From contig JBILHS010000005.1 of NCBI GenBank assembly GCA_044350425.1, positions 35,707 through 99,706 on the forward strand: 64,000 bases of DNA, in the 5' to 3' direction. Below are positions 1 to 8,428 of this stretch, one piece after another. Within the stretch, counting starts at the first letter, position 1, and the number at the start of each line of letters is the position of its first letter. The notes beneath the pieces were generated by a model. It was not told where the DNA came from. It saw nothing but the letters and a program-made list of their open reading frames with translations, and made no database searches. The stretch comes from M3007 sp044350425. GTDB taxonomy: Bacteria; Bacteroidota; Bacteroidia; Chitinophagales; Saprospiraceae. The position numbers and the translations under genes were made by a program.

Positions 1-64
1 TTGAAATAACCAGATTTTTCCATATTTTTGCAGACGTCATTTAAACACAAAAACTATTTTACCC

Positions 65-2572
65 TTGAAAACATCGATTCCGCTGCTATTATTTATTTTT
101 TGGGCAGGTGTAATCCGTGGACAAAAAGACACCGAATTTTGGTTTGCAGCGCCCGAAGTAACGCAAGGACAGGGCGCGGTGGATTATGATCGCCCCGTCA
201 CGTTCAGGATTTCAACCTACGAATCGGCTGCTACTGTTGTCCTTTCTCAACCCGCCAATCCTAGCTTTCCCATCCAGAATATTTTTCTGCCCCCCAATAC
301 AAGCGGGGAAATCAGTTCGCTTCTTTTTGGCATCAACAACGTGGAATGTACCCCCGCGAATACGGTTCTGAATCGGGGCTTTTTGATCACCGCTACCACG
401 CCCATAACGGCCTACTACGAGGTTATCGGCGGCTGTCAGTGTAACCCCGAAATCTTTTCAATGAAAGGTAAAAACGCTTTAGGTAAGGAGTTTTACGTGC
501 CATTTCAGACCTATTTACCCAACTCGACCAATCCAAACCACCTACCTATCCCGCGCGCTTCTTTCAACATTGTGGCGACCGAGAACGGAACAAACGTGAC
601 TATCACACCAACTAAAGCGATCGTGGGTCACGGGGCCGGATCTACGTTTAGCATTGTTTTACAAAAAGGGCAAACCTGGGCGGGAGAGGCCATCGGCTGG
701 GAACCTGACCAACATCCCTCCGGAACGCGCGTAGTGGCCAATAAGCCAATTGCTGTGACCATTGAGGATGATCTGCTTCGTGGCGTTGTCTTTGGTGGGA
801 GTTGCAGTGACCTGATGGGCGACCAGATCATCCCCACGAGCAAAATGGGGAGGCGGTACATCGTGCAAAAAGGATTTCTGACGGGTACAGAAAAAGCTTT
901 TATAGTGGGTACTGTTGCTGGTACGCAGTTGAAAGTGAACGGCCTGTTTGCAGGTTTGGTAGGTGCTGGGGAGACCTTTGTGGTAGATATTGATGGCGGA
1001 CAATATTTTATTGAAGCCACCGAGCCAGTGGGGGTATTGCAATTGACAGGCAATGGCTGCGAAGTTTCCGGAGAGATCATGCCACCATTGGATTGTACAG
1101 GCTCTACTTCGGTTAGATTTGTACGGCCAACCAATGAGCCTTTCTGGCTTGAAGTGGTCACCCGTACAGGATTTGAAGGTGGCTTTTTGCTCAATGGGAT
1201 TGCGGGCTTGATTCCGGCATCTGCATTTTCGATGGTGCCGGGTTCCGGTGGGGAGTTTGTTGCAGCCATTTTGCCGTTTGATGAATTTGCCGTTCCAGCT
1301 CAGTTCTCATCCATTTTAGGGAACAGCTTAGGTAAGTTTCACGCAGGTTTTTTGTGTGGTGCTCAATTTGCCACTGGGGCAAGGTTTGGTTTTTTCTCTG
1401 ATTTCAACAATGTAACAGAAGTACAGGATAGCGTTCTGTTTTGTGAAGGCGACACCATTGTCTCCCACGGCATAAGTATCACACAGGCGGGTCTTTTTTC
1501 AAAAACCATTTCGAACCCCGAAGGATGTGATACTACCTTTTTCGTGCAGGCTGCATACCAACCTTTCGTGAACCGTACGGAAAGCCTTTACTTTTGCTCC
1601 GGCGACACCATTCAGGTATATAACTTAGAAATCAGTCAGGCTGGAATCTATGCGGACACCTTGTTGGCAACGGTAGGATGCGATACTATTTTGAACCTTT
1701 TTGCTTATGAGACCTCTCTGATTCCGAAGGTGGTAGCCCTTGATTTTTGTGTCGGGGATACCGCAGCCAGGTATGGGCATTTGTTCACGGAAAGCATGAT
1801 TTTTATGGACACCATTCCAGGTTTGACGGCCTGCGACACCATCTTGACCATTCTTGCGACTGCGCATCCACTCCCCATGTTATCTACGCATATTCACTTA
1901 TGTCCCGGCGATTCGGTGACCATTGCAGGTAAACCTTTTTTTAGTCCCACAAGTTTTAACCTTTTACTGCCGGCAAACGGAAATGGTTGTGACACAATCG
2001 CTACATTCACCATCAGCCAATCTGAGCTGTCTATCTCCATAGCCGACACCCTCTACACGACGTGGAATCAACCTGTGATCCTGCCCTTAGAGATTTTTGC
2101 CTCCTATGGCACGGAGATACAGTGGTATCCACCGAGGGGGCTGGACGATCCTAGGATACAGGATCCAACTGCAACTTTAACCGGGTCGCAAGGCTATCAG
2201 GTGCTTGTAAAGGATTCGACCGGATGTGAGGCAGGAAAAGCGGTTTGGGTTTTTGTAGAGGTTCCCGAATGTGAATCTGCGGTATACATCCCCAATGTTT
2301 TTCGGCCCAATGAGGATGGGCAAAACGATTATTTGACCGCTTTTACCAAATTGGACTGCATTTCAAAAATTAAGGTGCTCCGGTTTTACGATCGTTGGGG
2401 CGACCTGGTTTTTGAGCGGTACGACTTCCCACCCAATGATGAGCAACAAGGCTGGGACGGTATTTTCCGCAAAAAACCTGCTTCGCCTGGCGTTTATGTT
2501 TATTACCTGGAGTTGGAATACTATGATGGCCGCATCAGTAAAATGAAAGGGGATGTGACCTTGATCCGTTAA
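65..2572 (+). CDS. T9SS-exported surface protein, IgGFc-binding-like N-domain and CHU_C C-domain
   Basis: Begins with TTG and a hydrophobic signal peptide (residues 1-19). The block that follows opens KDTEFWFAAPEV, typical of the IgGFc-binding N-terminal domain of Bacteroidota surface proteins. From about residue 457 come four modules spaced about 51 residues, each opening C-x-GD and closing GCDT or ACDT, so each probably holds one disulfide. The last ~95 residues (VYIPNVFRPNEDGQND through WDGIF to the end) are a CHU_C/gliding-motility C-terminal domain, the type B sorting signal of type IX secretion. The product is inferred to be secreted or cell-surface bound; its ligand is unknown. The stop overlaps the convergent FkbM gene by 4 nt. 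Confidence 0.85.
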   Translation: MKTSIPLLLFIFWAGVIRGQKDTEFWFAAPEVTQGQGAVDYDRPVTFRISTYESAATVVLSQPANPSFPIQNIFLPPNTSGEISSLLFGINNVECTPANTVLNRGFLITATTPITAYYEVIGGCQCNPEIFSMKGKNALGKEFYVPFQTYLPNSTNPNHLPIPRASFNIVATENGTNVTITPTKAIVGHGAGSTFSIVLQKGQTWAGEAIGWEPDQHPSGTRVVANKPIAVTIEDDLLRGVVFGGSCSDLMGDQIIPTSKMGRRYIVQKGFLTGTEKAFIVGTVAGTQLKVNGLFAGLVGAGETFVVDIDGGQYFIEATEPVGVLQLTGNGCEVSGEIMPPLDCTGSTSVRFVRPTNEPFWLEVVTRTGFEGGFLLNGIAGLIPASAFSMVPGSGGEFVAAILPFDEFAVPAQFSSILGNSLGKFHAGFLCGAQFATGARFGFFSDFNNVTEVQDSVLFCEGDTIVSHGISITQAGLFSKTISNPEGCDTTFFVQAAYQPFVNRTESLYFCSGDTIQVYNLEISQAGIYADTLLATVGCDTILNLFAYETSLIPKVVALDFCVGDTAARYGHLFTESMIFMDTIPGLTACDTILTILATAHPLPMLSTHIHLCPGDSVTIAGKPFFSPTSFNLLLPANGNGCDTIATFTISQSELSISIADTLYTTWNQPVILPLEIFASYGTEIQWYPPRGLDDPRIQDPTATLTGSQGYQVLVKDSTGCEAGKAVWVFVEVPECESAVYIPNVFRPNEDGQNDYLTAFTKLDCISKIKVLRFYDRWGDLVFERYDFPPNDEQQGWDGIFRKKPASPGVYVYYLELEYYDGRISKMKGDVTLIR

Positions 2573-3255
2573 CGTGAATCTTTGAATATCAAGGTTCTGG
2601 GCGTTTTAGCAACCAATTTGTAGCCTTGATCGCGAAGGAATGCATAAACGCCGGAAGATTGGGCATTGCCTTCGTTGGGATCAAATTGGGTGTCTTCAGC
2701 CAGGACAAAAATCGGGCGGAAGACTTGCCAATCGTTGGAGCGCAATACCATCTCGTCCAAACCTTCTACATCCACACTGAGAAAATCAATTCGTGTGCCA
2801 CCAGGCATGTTTTGTTGCAAGACCTCACGAAGCGGGAGTATTGGCACTTCCACTTTTTTTGTGATACTGTAACGCCCGCCAGAGGCTCTTTCCTGAGCTA
2901 CCTGTTCAGAAAGAGTGTTTAGCGCTGGCTCATCAAAACAGAAAAAAGTAAGATTTCCGGCTTCTGCCCCGATCCCTAATTCAAGGTTAATATCACGTCG
3001 ACGGACCCAGCCAAATGGCCGCATACTGCCCGGAGTCGCGTCAATGTTGATCCCGCGCCAACCTTTTTTATAAAAATGATAGGTATTTGAAAATCGAACC
3101 GGATGGTGTGCACCTACATCCACAAAAAACCCACGGTAACCTTTTGGCAATTGCTCAAACAATGCACGCATGACCATATCTTCCCCATCCTGGGAATAAG
3201 ACTTTTGGAAACGAAGGTAATCAAGCACTTGAAGGGCGATTTTTTTGAGCAACAT
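2569..3255 (-). CDS. FkbM family methyltransferase
   Basis: 228 residues, a normal length for the FkbM family of SAM-dependent O-methyltransferases. An SQDGEDMV N-terminal motif leads into FFVDVGAHHPVRFSNTY, the glycine-rich SAM-binding loop. INIDATPGSM supplies the acidic residue after strand 2, and DFLSVDVEGLDEMVL is the characteristic motif IV block. FkbM proteins methylate hydroxyls on sugars or polyketides and often modify surface glycans; the substrate here is not known. The gene converges on the upstream surface-protein gene with a 4-nt overlap of stop codons and probably starts its own transcript. Confidence 0.85.
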   Translation of the reverse strand: MLLKKIALQVLDYLRFQKSYSQDGEDMVMRALFEQLPKGYRGFFVDVGAHHPVRFSNTYHFYKKGWRGINIDATPGSMRPFGWVRRRDINLELGIGAEAGNLTFFCFDEPALNTLSEQVAQERASGGRYSITKKVEVPILPLREVLQQNMPGGTRIDFLSVDVEGLDEMVLRSNDWQVFRPIFVLAEDTQFDPNEGNAQSSGVYAFLRDQGYKLVAKTPRTLIFKDSR

Positions 3256-3345
3256 GGAAGGATTAATGTTTCAATTTTATGACCTCTGTCCCGCAAAGGA
3301 CGGGAAAAAAGTACAAGCGAAAGTATTGTAGACTGTTGGCGGCGC

Positions 3346-3927
3346 TTAAAAACAATAATCCGATTTGGCCAGACTGGTATCCAGGCCTCCACTGCCATTA
3401 TGCTGCGATGGAAAAGCGTATTTGGGCAGATTTCCAGTCGGAAATCCGTCGTCGTTACAATGGTAGGCGCAGGACTTTCCTTCATACGTTTTTTGTTGTC
3501 CATCAATGAATTCCACCACAGCAACATAGTTAAAACTACCTTGATAAAAGGAACCGTCAGATTTTAAGCCATTCCAGCCACCCGCAGCAGGATCATTGGG
3601 CAGGACATTTTGCTTGCTAAACAGGAGGTTGCCACTTTCATCTGAAAAAATCACTGACTTAACTTGAGTGACCGTTTCATTAGAAAAAACGTTCAGCCAA
3701 TTGTTATCACCGGAGTTATCAATGATGAAAACATTGGGTATATAAACACCGGTCTTCAAGGTGCTGTCAATCAGATTGCCATTGACATCTGTATAAGGTA
3801 CGGTGATAGAAAAAGCATCTGTAGTGGGCTCGGTGCCACAGCAGTTTTCGTAAACTGAAGGATGGTCCTTGCAGGCAAGGTTTGTTAATAGCAGCACTGC
3901 TGCGTAGAAGATGGTATTGTGTTTCAT
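3346..3927 (-). CDS. Lipoprotein with CHU_C-like domain
   Basis: 193 residues with a lipobox-like N-terminus (LLLTNLAC, predicted acylated Cys near residue 19). The middle (VYIPNVFIIDNSGDNNW, then KSVIFSDESGNLLF and GGWNGLKSDGSF) reads as a gliding-motility/CHU_C-type fold. Here it is internal and followed by ~40 extra residues rather than forming the extreme C-terminus, so the protein looks like a membrane-anchored relative of T9SS cargo tails instead of a sorted protein. The extra tail has several Cys residues (CAYHCND, DYCF). Function unknown. FkbM lies downstream on the same strand, 90 nt away. Confidence 0.65.
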   Translation of the reverse strand: MKHNTIFYAAVLLLTNLACKDHPSVYENCCGTEPTTDAFSITVPYTDVNGNLIDSTLKTGVYIPNVFIIDNSGDNNWLNVFSNETVTQVKSVIFSDESGNLLFSKQNVLPNDPAAGGWNGLKSDGSFYQGSFNYVAVVEFIDGQQKTYEGKSCAYHCNDDGFPTGNLPKYAFPSQHNGSGGLDTSLAKSDYCF

Positions 3928-3955
3928 TGTGTTTATTTTAGCATCGGTTTATCTG

Positions 3956-4849
3956 TTAAACATCACAAATATCAATCGCTTTCGCCAAGGAAGCAAGTTT
4001 ATCACCCGCCGTCGGGATAAACTCCTGTGCCACATACCCTTTATACCCGGTTTCAACAATGGCCCGCATGATGGCCGGATAGTAGAGTTCCTGCGTTTCG
4101 TCAATTTCATTTCGGCCCGGTACCCCGGCGGTATGGTAATGACCAAAGTACTGGTGGTGGTCGCGGATCGTATGGATCACGTCGCCTTCATTGATCTGCA
4201 TGTGGTAAATGTCGTAGAGCAGCTTGAAGTTTTCTGAACCCAGGCGTTTGCAGAGTTCAATGCCCCAGGCGGATTTATCGCACATGTAATCCTTGTGATC
4301 TACTTTGGAGTTGAAGAGCTCCATTTGGATCACCACGCCGCTTTTTTCGGCCAGCGGCAGGATTTTTTGCAAGCCGCTTACGCAGTTTTTCAGACCCGTT
4401 TCGTCGTCCATGCCGTTGCGATTTCCACTGAAACAGATCAGGTTTTTGTAGCCAGCCTTTGCTACCTGTTGGATCACATCCGAATAGTTTTGCACCAATT
4501 GGGCGTGGTATTGCGGGTCGTTAAAGCCTTTGGTAAGCCCTATCTCTGCACCATTGCACATGGAGGAATCGAGTCCGTGTCGTTTCAAAATATCCCATTC
4601 TTTGGGTCCGATGAGGTCAATGGCGGAGAGCCCGATCTGTCTGGCGAAAATGCAGAGGTCGCCCAGGGAAATATCGCCATAGGTCCAGCGGCAGACGGAG
4701 TGGCGGATGTTTCCTTTTCTGGTGAGTGGTTTAGTAGTGAATGGGGGATTGGGGATTGGCTCGTTTTCTGCGAAAGAAAAACTGGGGGAAGTCGCGAGCG
4801 CAGCGGCTCCAGCGACCAGGGTTTTCAGGGCGTGGCGACGAGTGGACAT
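3956..4849 (-). CDS. Tat-exported TIM-barrel sugar isomerase/epimerase family protein
   Basis: 297 residues of the xylose-isomerase-like TIM-barrel superfamily, closest in pattern to hydroxypyruvate-isomerase-family proteins. The N-terminus (STRRHALKTLVAGAAALA) is a twin-arginine signal peptide. Likely metal or substrate ligands are visible in order: VIQMELFNS (Glu), LYDIYHMQ (Asp, His), FGHYHTAG (His) and YVAQEFIP (Glu). Such exported barrel proteins in Bacteroidota often act in sugar or polyol catabolism. No pathway partners are adjacent, so the substrate is unassigned. Confidence 0.8.
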   Translation of the reverse strand: MSTRRHALKTLVAGAAALATSPSFSFAENEPIPNPPFTTKPLTRKGNIRHSVCRWTYGDISLGDLCIFARQIGLSAIDLIGPKEWDILKRHGLDSSMCNGAEIGLTKGFNDPQYHAQLVQNYSDVIQQVAKAGYKNLICFSGNRNGMDDETGLKNCVSGLQKILPLAEKSGVVIQMELFNSKVDHKDYMCDKSAWGIELCKRLGSENFKLLYDIYHMQINEGDVIHTIRDHHQYFGHYHTAGVPGRNEIDETQELYYPAIMRAIVETGYKGYVAQEFIPTAGDKLASLAKAIDICDV

Positions 4850-4906
4850 ATTTTAAAAAATGCGCGAAACTCATTTCGCTGGTACAAAACTTTGCTGTGA
4901 ATTAAT

Positions 4907-5656
4907 TCAGTTTTCCAGTTTCTTGAAGAGTTTGGGAAACCTCTTTTTTAGTTCATTTTCATCATCAAAGTCCCAATCCATTTGTATCTCAGGGGATGAA
5001 ATACGATTGATCTTTTCATAAAAAGTATCCATGGATTGCCCCGTTTTCATTTCAAAAGCCATCGACGAAACACCTAGCAGGGCTTCACACTCATATTCTC
5101 TAAAATCAAAATCGTCGTCATGAATGTATCTTGAAAGATCATCGGGGTTCGCCAACGCACTTTGGAAAATGTTTTTCCCCTTGCTGATCAGCCAGGCCCT
5201 AAAATAATCAAAACCATCGTCAGAACAGCCACCATTGATCAGATACGCGGCTCCCCACAGGTTAGTTTGATAGGATATAGCCAGCATTTCTTGCAGAATA
5301 TGCTCAAAGGCCACAATATCTTCAACAGAACGATTTTGCAAATATTCACCAAGTAATTCCATCTGAGCTTCATGATCTTCAGAATTTTTTCTGGCACGCT
5401 CGATCAAACTCCAAAATTCGTTTTCGCTAAATTTACTCAACCTATTATCGAGCGTTTCAAGATATCCTTTTTTTAGTTTTTCACGGATCAGTTTCTCGGC
5501 TTCCAGCAGGGCCTCTGCATTGGTATCAAAGTTCCTGGTATTGGTAACTCCGGCGGTACTTGTCCTGCCAAAAACGACAGTCATGGTATTTTCAGAGATT
5601 TCCACTTTCCAAAACTTGTCCGATTTTTCATCCTTGTAAGTAAAATGTCGATTCAT
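4907..5656 (-). CDS. WGR and DUF4240 domain protein
   Basis: 249 residues. Residues 1-70 resemble a WGR domain (FWKVEISENTMTVVFGRTST, then ALLEAEKLIREKLKKGY), a small module often linked to nucleic-acid or PARP-like proteins. Residues ~78-215 match the DUF4240 pattern (NEFWSLIERARK, then LWGAAYLINGGCSDDGFDYF and ISKGK). This pairing is recurrent in Bacteroidota, with no established function. Cytoplasmic; no signal peptide. It stands alone between an exported barrel protein and the sensor kinase, all on the minus strand with separate gaps. Confidence 0.75.
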   Translation of the reverse strand: MNRHFTYKDEKSDKFWKVEISENTMTVVFGRTSTAGVTNTRNFDTNAEALLEAEKLIREKLKKGYLETLDNRLSKFSENEFWSLIERARKNSEDHEAQMELLGEYLQNRSVEDIVAFEHILQEMLAISYQTNLWGAAYLINGGCSDDGFDYFRAWLISKGKNIFQSALANPDDLSRYIHDDDFDFREYECEALLGVSSMAFEMKTGQSMDTFYEKINRISSPEIQMDWDFDDENELKKRFPKLFKKLEN

Positions 5657-5719
5657 ATTTATAATTATTTATACGTGTATATAACAATCTAAATGTAAGG
5701 CGATTTATTTCATAGGCTC

Positions 5720-7219
5720 CTAAAAATATGGCAATCTAACAATAAACTCCGTCCCAACTCCTTCCTTACTATCCACTTCAATGCTCCCGTGATGCAGACG
5801 CACAACGCCGGCCACATAATTCAAGCCCAATCCGTGCCCTTTGACATCATGTACATCGCCAGTAGGCACCCTGAAGAATTTTTCAAAGATCCGGCCCAGG
5901 TATTCCGTAGGGATACCCCTGCCCTGGTCGCTGACTTTCAGCGTTAACTGATTTTCGGAATGCGATAGGCTGACCAATATTTTAGGCGGCAAAGTGCTGT
6001 ATTTCAGCGCATTTTCTAACAGGTTGTACAATACACTCACCAAATGCAACCGATCCCCACGCAATAAGAAATCCGTGCCTGAGAAGGAAAAACTTACCTC
6101 TGCCCGGTATTTTTCAAACTGCAATTTCATCGCGATCAGTACTTCTTCTACCAGGGCGCAAAGATCGATCGACTCTGTTTTAAGTTCCGGGTCGCCTTGC
6201 TCGAAAAGCGACATCCGCAGCACTTTGTCCACCAGCAAGGTGAGCCGGTTGAGCTCAAGTTGAGCAATGGCGAGGTATTCCCGGGTGCGGGCAGGGTCAG
6301 CAAGCGCATCGAAATTTTGCATCGCTTCGATGGCCACACTCACGGTTGAAATGGGTGTTTTCAACTCGTGCGTCATATTCCGGATAAAATCATTTTTGAT
6401 TTCCGTGAGGCGCAGTTGCTTTCTAAAACTTTGATAGACAAACAAAAAGGCCAGTCCCACGCAAGCAAAAAGCAGGATAGAAAACAGGATTTGCGGGCTG
6501 ATCTTCTGAAATATATATCCCTGATAATCGCTGATGCCAATACCCAGTTGTTCGCCACTCAGCATATCGGTGTAATTGCCGGCCATGAATTGACCACGCT
6601 GATTTTCACTGTAGGCAAAACTGTCCGGCCGGATCACTTTCCAGGCCACCGGCAATCCGGCTTTCTGTATCCCTTTTCCGAAATTCAACTCCAAAGACTT
6701 CAATATCTGTGGGTTGAACGACCCTGAAACTTGCTCCTGTACGGTATCTGAGGCCATCAACATGGATAAGGTGCCCTTCATTTCAGGCTTATCCAGCGTT
6801 CGATCCGAGTTCAACATCAATTTCATTTCTGTTTGACTGGTGTCCATCGTATTGATCACCATGCCTGTATGGATCGAACGTTCCTGCACAAAAGCAAATG
6901 TTCCCACTGAATCAGACTTGTGCTGAACGGCTGGCATACGCATCGAAATGCTAATGGTAGAATCACCGCCGCTACCATCTAATCTTCGGATGATCAGCTG
7001 GTCAAACATCTTACGCTCAATACTTTGCACCGCATCTACAAACAACAAATTGGTCTCCCGCCGAAGGCTGTTCGTTTCGTCCTCCCAGGTTTTTTTCAGA
7101 AAAAGCCAGAGGAAAACACCCAGCAGGACGAGTCCCAGGGAAAGCAGTAGAATAGCGATATGATGGCGTTGTCGAAACATCTGGCTCAAAGGTAAGTGTA
7201 GGTTAAAACCCTCCAGCAT
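5720..7219 (-). CDS. Sensor histidine kinase
   Basis: 499 residues (a later ATG at 7180 gives 486). Membrane segments at about residues 21-42 and 243-263 enclose a ~200-residue periplasmic sensor of no recognised family. The dimerisation helix carries the phospho-acceptor motif NMTHELKTPIS (His284). The ATPase domain follows with NLLENALKYS (N box), DQGRGIP (G1) and GHGLGL (G2). No adjacent regulator is encoded; the likely partner is the OmpR-type regulator at 11389-12078, on the other side of the GLPGLI/barrel pair. The set probably senses envelope state. Confidence 0.88.
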   Translation of the reverse strand: MLEGFNLHLPLSQMFRQRHHIAILLLSLGLVLLGVFLWLFLKKTWEDETNSLRRETNLLFVDAVQSIERKMFDQLIIRRLDGSGGDSTISISMRMPAVQHKSDSVGTFAFVQERSIHTGMVINTMDTSQTEMKLMLNSDRTLDKPEMKGTLSMLMASDTVQEQVSGSFNPQILKSLELNFGKGIQKAGLPVAWKVIRPDSFAYSENQRGQFMAGNYTDMLSGEQLGIGISDYQGYIFQKISPQILFSILLFACVGLAFLFVYQSFRKQLRLTEIKNDFIRNMTHELKTPISTVSVAIEAMQNFDALADPARTREYLAIAQLELNRLTLLVDKVLRMSLFEQGDPELKTESIDLCALVEEVLIAMKLQFEKYRAEVSFSFSGTDFLLRGDRLHLVSVLYNLLENALKYSTLPPKILVSLSHSENQLTLKVSDQGRGIPTEYLGRIFEKFFRVPTGDVHDVKGHGLGLNYVAGVVRLHHGSIEVDSKEGVGTEFIVRLPYF

Positions 7220-7224
7220 GCTTT

Positions 7225-7260
7225 AACCTTAATTAAGGTTGTATCAAGGTTGATTAACCG
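7225..7260. promoter_or_regulatory. Palindrome/direct-repeat candidate operator
   Basis: Immediately upstream of the kinase start is a perfect 16-nt palindrome AACCTTAATTAAGGTT (7225-7240). A second AAGGTT follows 11 nt after the first (7235 and 7246), then GATTAACC. Direct AAGGTT repeats at one-turn spacing are the usual geometry for an OmpR/PhoB-type regulator. Binding by the regulator encoded at 11389 is inference. Confidence 0.45.
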
Positions 7261-7288
7261 TGAAGCGTCTGACCTTTGCATCAATAAA

Positions 7289-7319
7289 ATGTGGTCAATT
7301 GGAGTAATGTGGTCAATGT
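7289..7319 (+). repeat. ATGTGGTCAATG word repeats (reverse complement at 7579-7590)
   Basis: Two copies of ATGTGGTCAAT(G) at 7289 and 7308 are answered by the reverse complement CATTGACCACAT at 7579-7590, on the far side of the nested hairpin element. The same word occurs in multiple copies at 45856-45915. Confidence 0.7.
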
Positions 7320-7364
7320 GAGGTGCCCGCTTGAGTTTGGGATTAGTTTGGGCTATGAGCGTAT

Positions 7365-7560
7365 CTTAATTCTATTTGGGCACTTTAGCCCCAAGGGGGC
7401 TTAACGTCGGTAGAAATCGGATAATAGCATCGGTTCGGAGGTGCAGAGCACCGTAACTCCTGGCGAAATGTTCCGGTGCTCTGCACCTTATCAGCTGCTC
7501 CTTGCTAATTTCTACCGACGTTAAGCCCCCTTGGGGCTAAAGTGCACAAGTAGAATTAAG
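7365..7560. repeat. Nested inverted-repeat element, copy A
   Basis: Outer arms 7365-7417 and 7508-7560 (53 nt, two mismatches) enclose an inner hairpin 7440-7457/7470-7487 (18 nt, one mismatch). Each outer arm contains its own small palindrome, GCCCCAAGGGGGC. The 415-nt gap between divergent kinase and GLPGLI genes holds little besides this element, its flanking words and the kinase-proximal palindrome. A second copy lies at 51341-51529 with a different but still self-consistent arm palindrome. Confidence 0.9.
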
Positions 7561-7635
7561 CCACCCGAGCGCAAATCACATTGACCACATTTGCCACCTT
7601 GACCTCATTTTTTAAATAAATTAAAATTTTTTATC

Positions 7636-8406
7636 ATGAAAAAACTACCCATTCTACTCATTCTTTTTCTCCCATGCCTGGGCTTTGCTCAAGCCACTGA
7701 AGGCGTGGTGACTTACACCGAAACCATCAAAATGAAGATCGAAGTGCCCGAGGGCATAGATGAGGCTGAATTTCGAAAAATGGTACCCAGTGAGCAAAAA
7801 GCGGCTAAAATTTTGACTTTTAATGCAAAAGAATGTGTCTACACCGATGCACCTGAACAAGCGCCTGGAGGCAAGGATGCGGTATTCGAATCGACAGATG
7901 GAGATGGTGGCGAGGTTCGGATGGACTTTAAAATGATGCGTCCAGAAAACCATCAATACCGCGACCTCGAAGCGGGACAAAGGATCGAAAGCACGGAGTT
8001 CTTTGGCCGGTTTTTCCTCATCACCGAGGAACCTAAACGGATGAAATGGAAGGTCAGCGCGGAGCAAAAACAGGTGGCCGGCTATATGTGTCAAAAAGCG
8101 GTACTACAGGATACCTCCAGGCAGGTAGAAGCCTGGTTTACACCCCAGATCCCGGCAAGCATGGGTCCCGGCGAATTTGCTGATTTGCCAGGTATGATCC
8201 TCGAACTGAGCATGGCCAATGGGGATCGCACGGTGGTGGCCGACAAGGTGGAATTGAAAGCGCTGGATGCCAAAGCCATTGAAAAACCTGCCAAAGGCAA
8301 AAAAGTGACCCGGGAGGAATTTACCAGGATCCGGGATGAAAAGATGAAGGAAATGGGCGCAACACCAGGTGGCGGAGGGGCTATGAAGGTGATCATTCGG
8401 AATTAA
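7636..8406 (+). CDS. GLPGLI family exported protein
   Basis: 256 residues with a clear signal peptide (KKLPILLILFLPCLGFAQ). The motif EFADLPGMILEL is the diagnostic GLPGLI-type sequence. The family consists of secreted or periplasmic proteins of unknown molecular function, typically encoded directly before a PF14905 outer-membrane barrel gene. That holds here: the barrel gene starts 22 nt downstream, so the two are probably co-transcribed and may interact at the outer membrane. Confidence 0.85.
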   Translation: MKKLPILLILFLPCLGFAQATEGVVTYTETIKMKIEVPEGIDEAEFRKMVPSEQKAAKILTFNAKECVYTDAPEQAPGGKDAVFESTDGDGGEVRMDFKMMRPENHQYRDLEAGQRIESTEFFGRFFLITEEPKRMKWKVSAEQKQVAGYMCQKAVLQDTSRQVEAWFTPQIPASMGPGEFADLPGMILELSMANGDRTVVADKVELKALDAKAIEKPAKGKKVTREEFTRIRDEKMKEMGATPGGGGAMKVIIRN

Positions 8407-8428
8407 CAGCCGGCATTCATAATAAGCT

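Noticed and set aside
628..1269. 213-codon open frame antisense to the IgGFc-like gene
   Set aside because: Shadow of the sense gene: low-complexity Ser/Pro/Thr composition, no domain, and the sense strand has clear signal peptide and T9SS domains.
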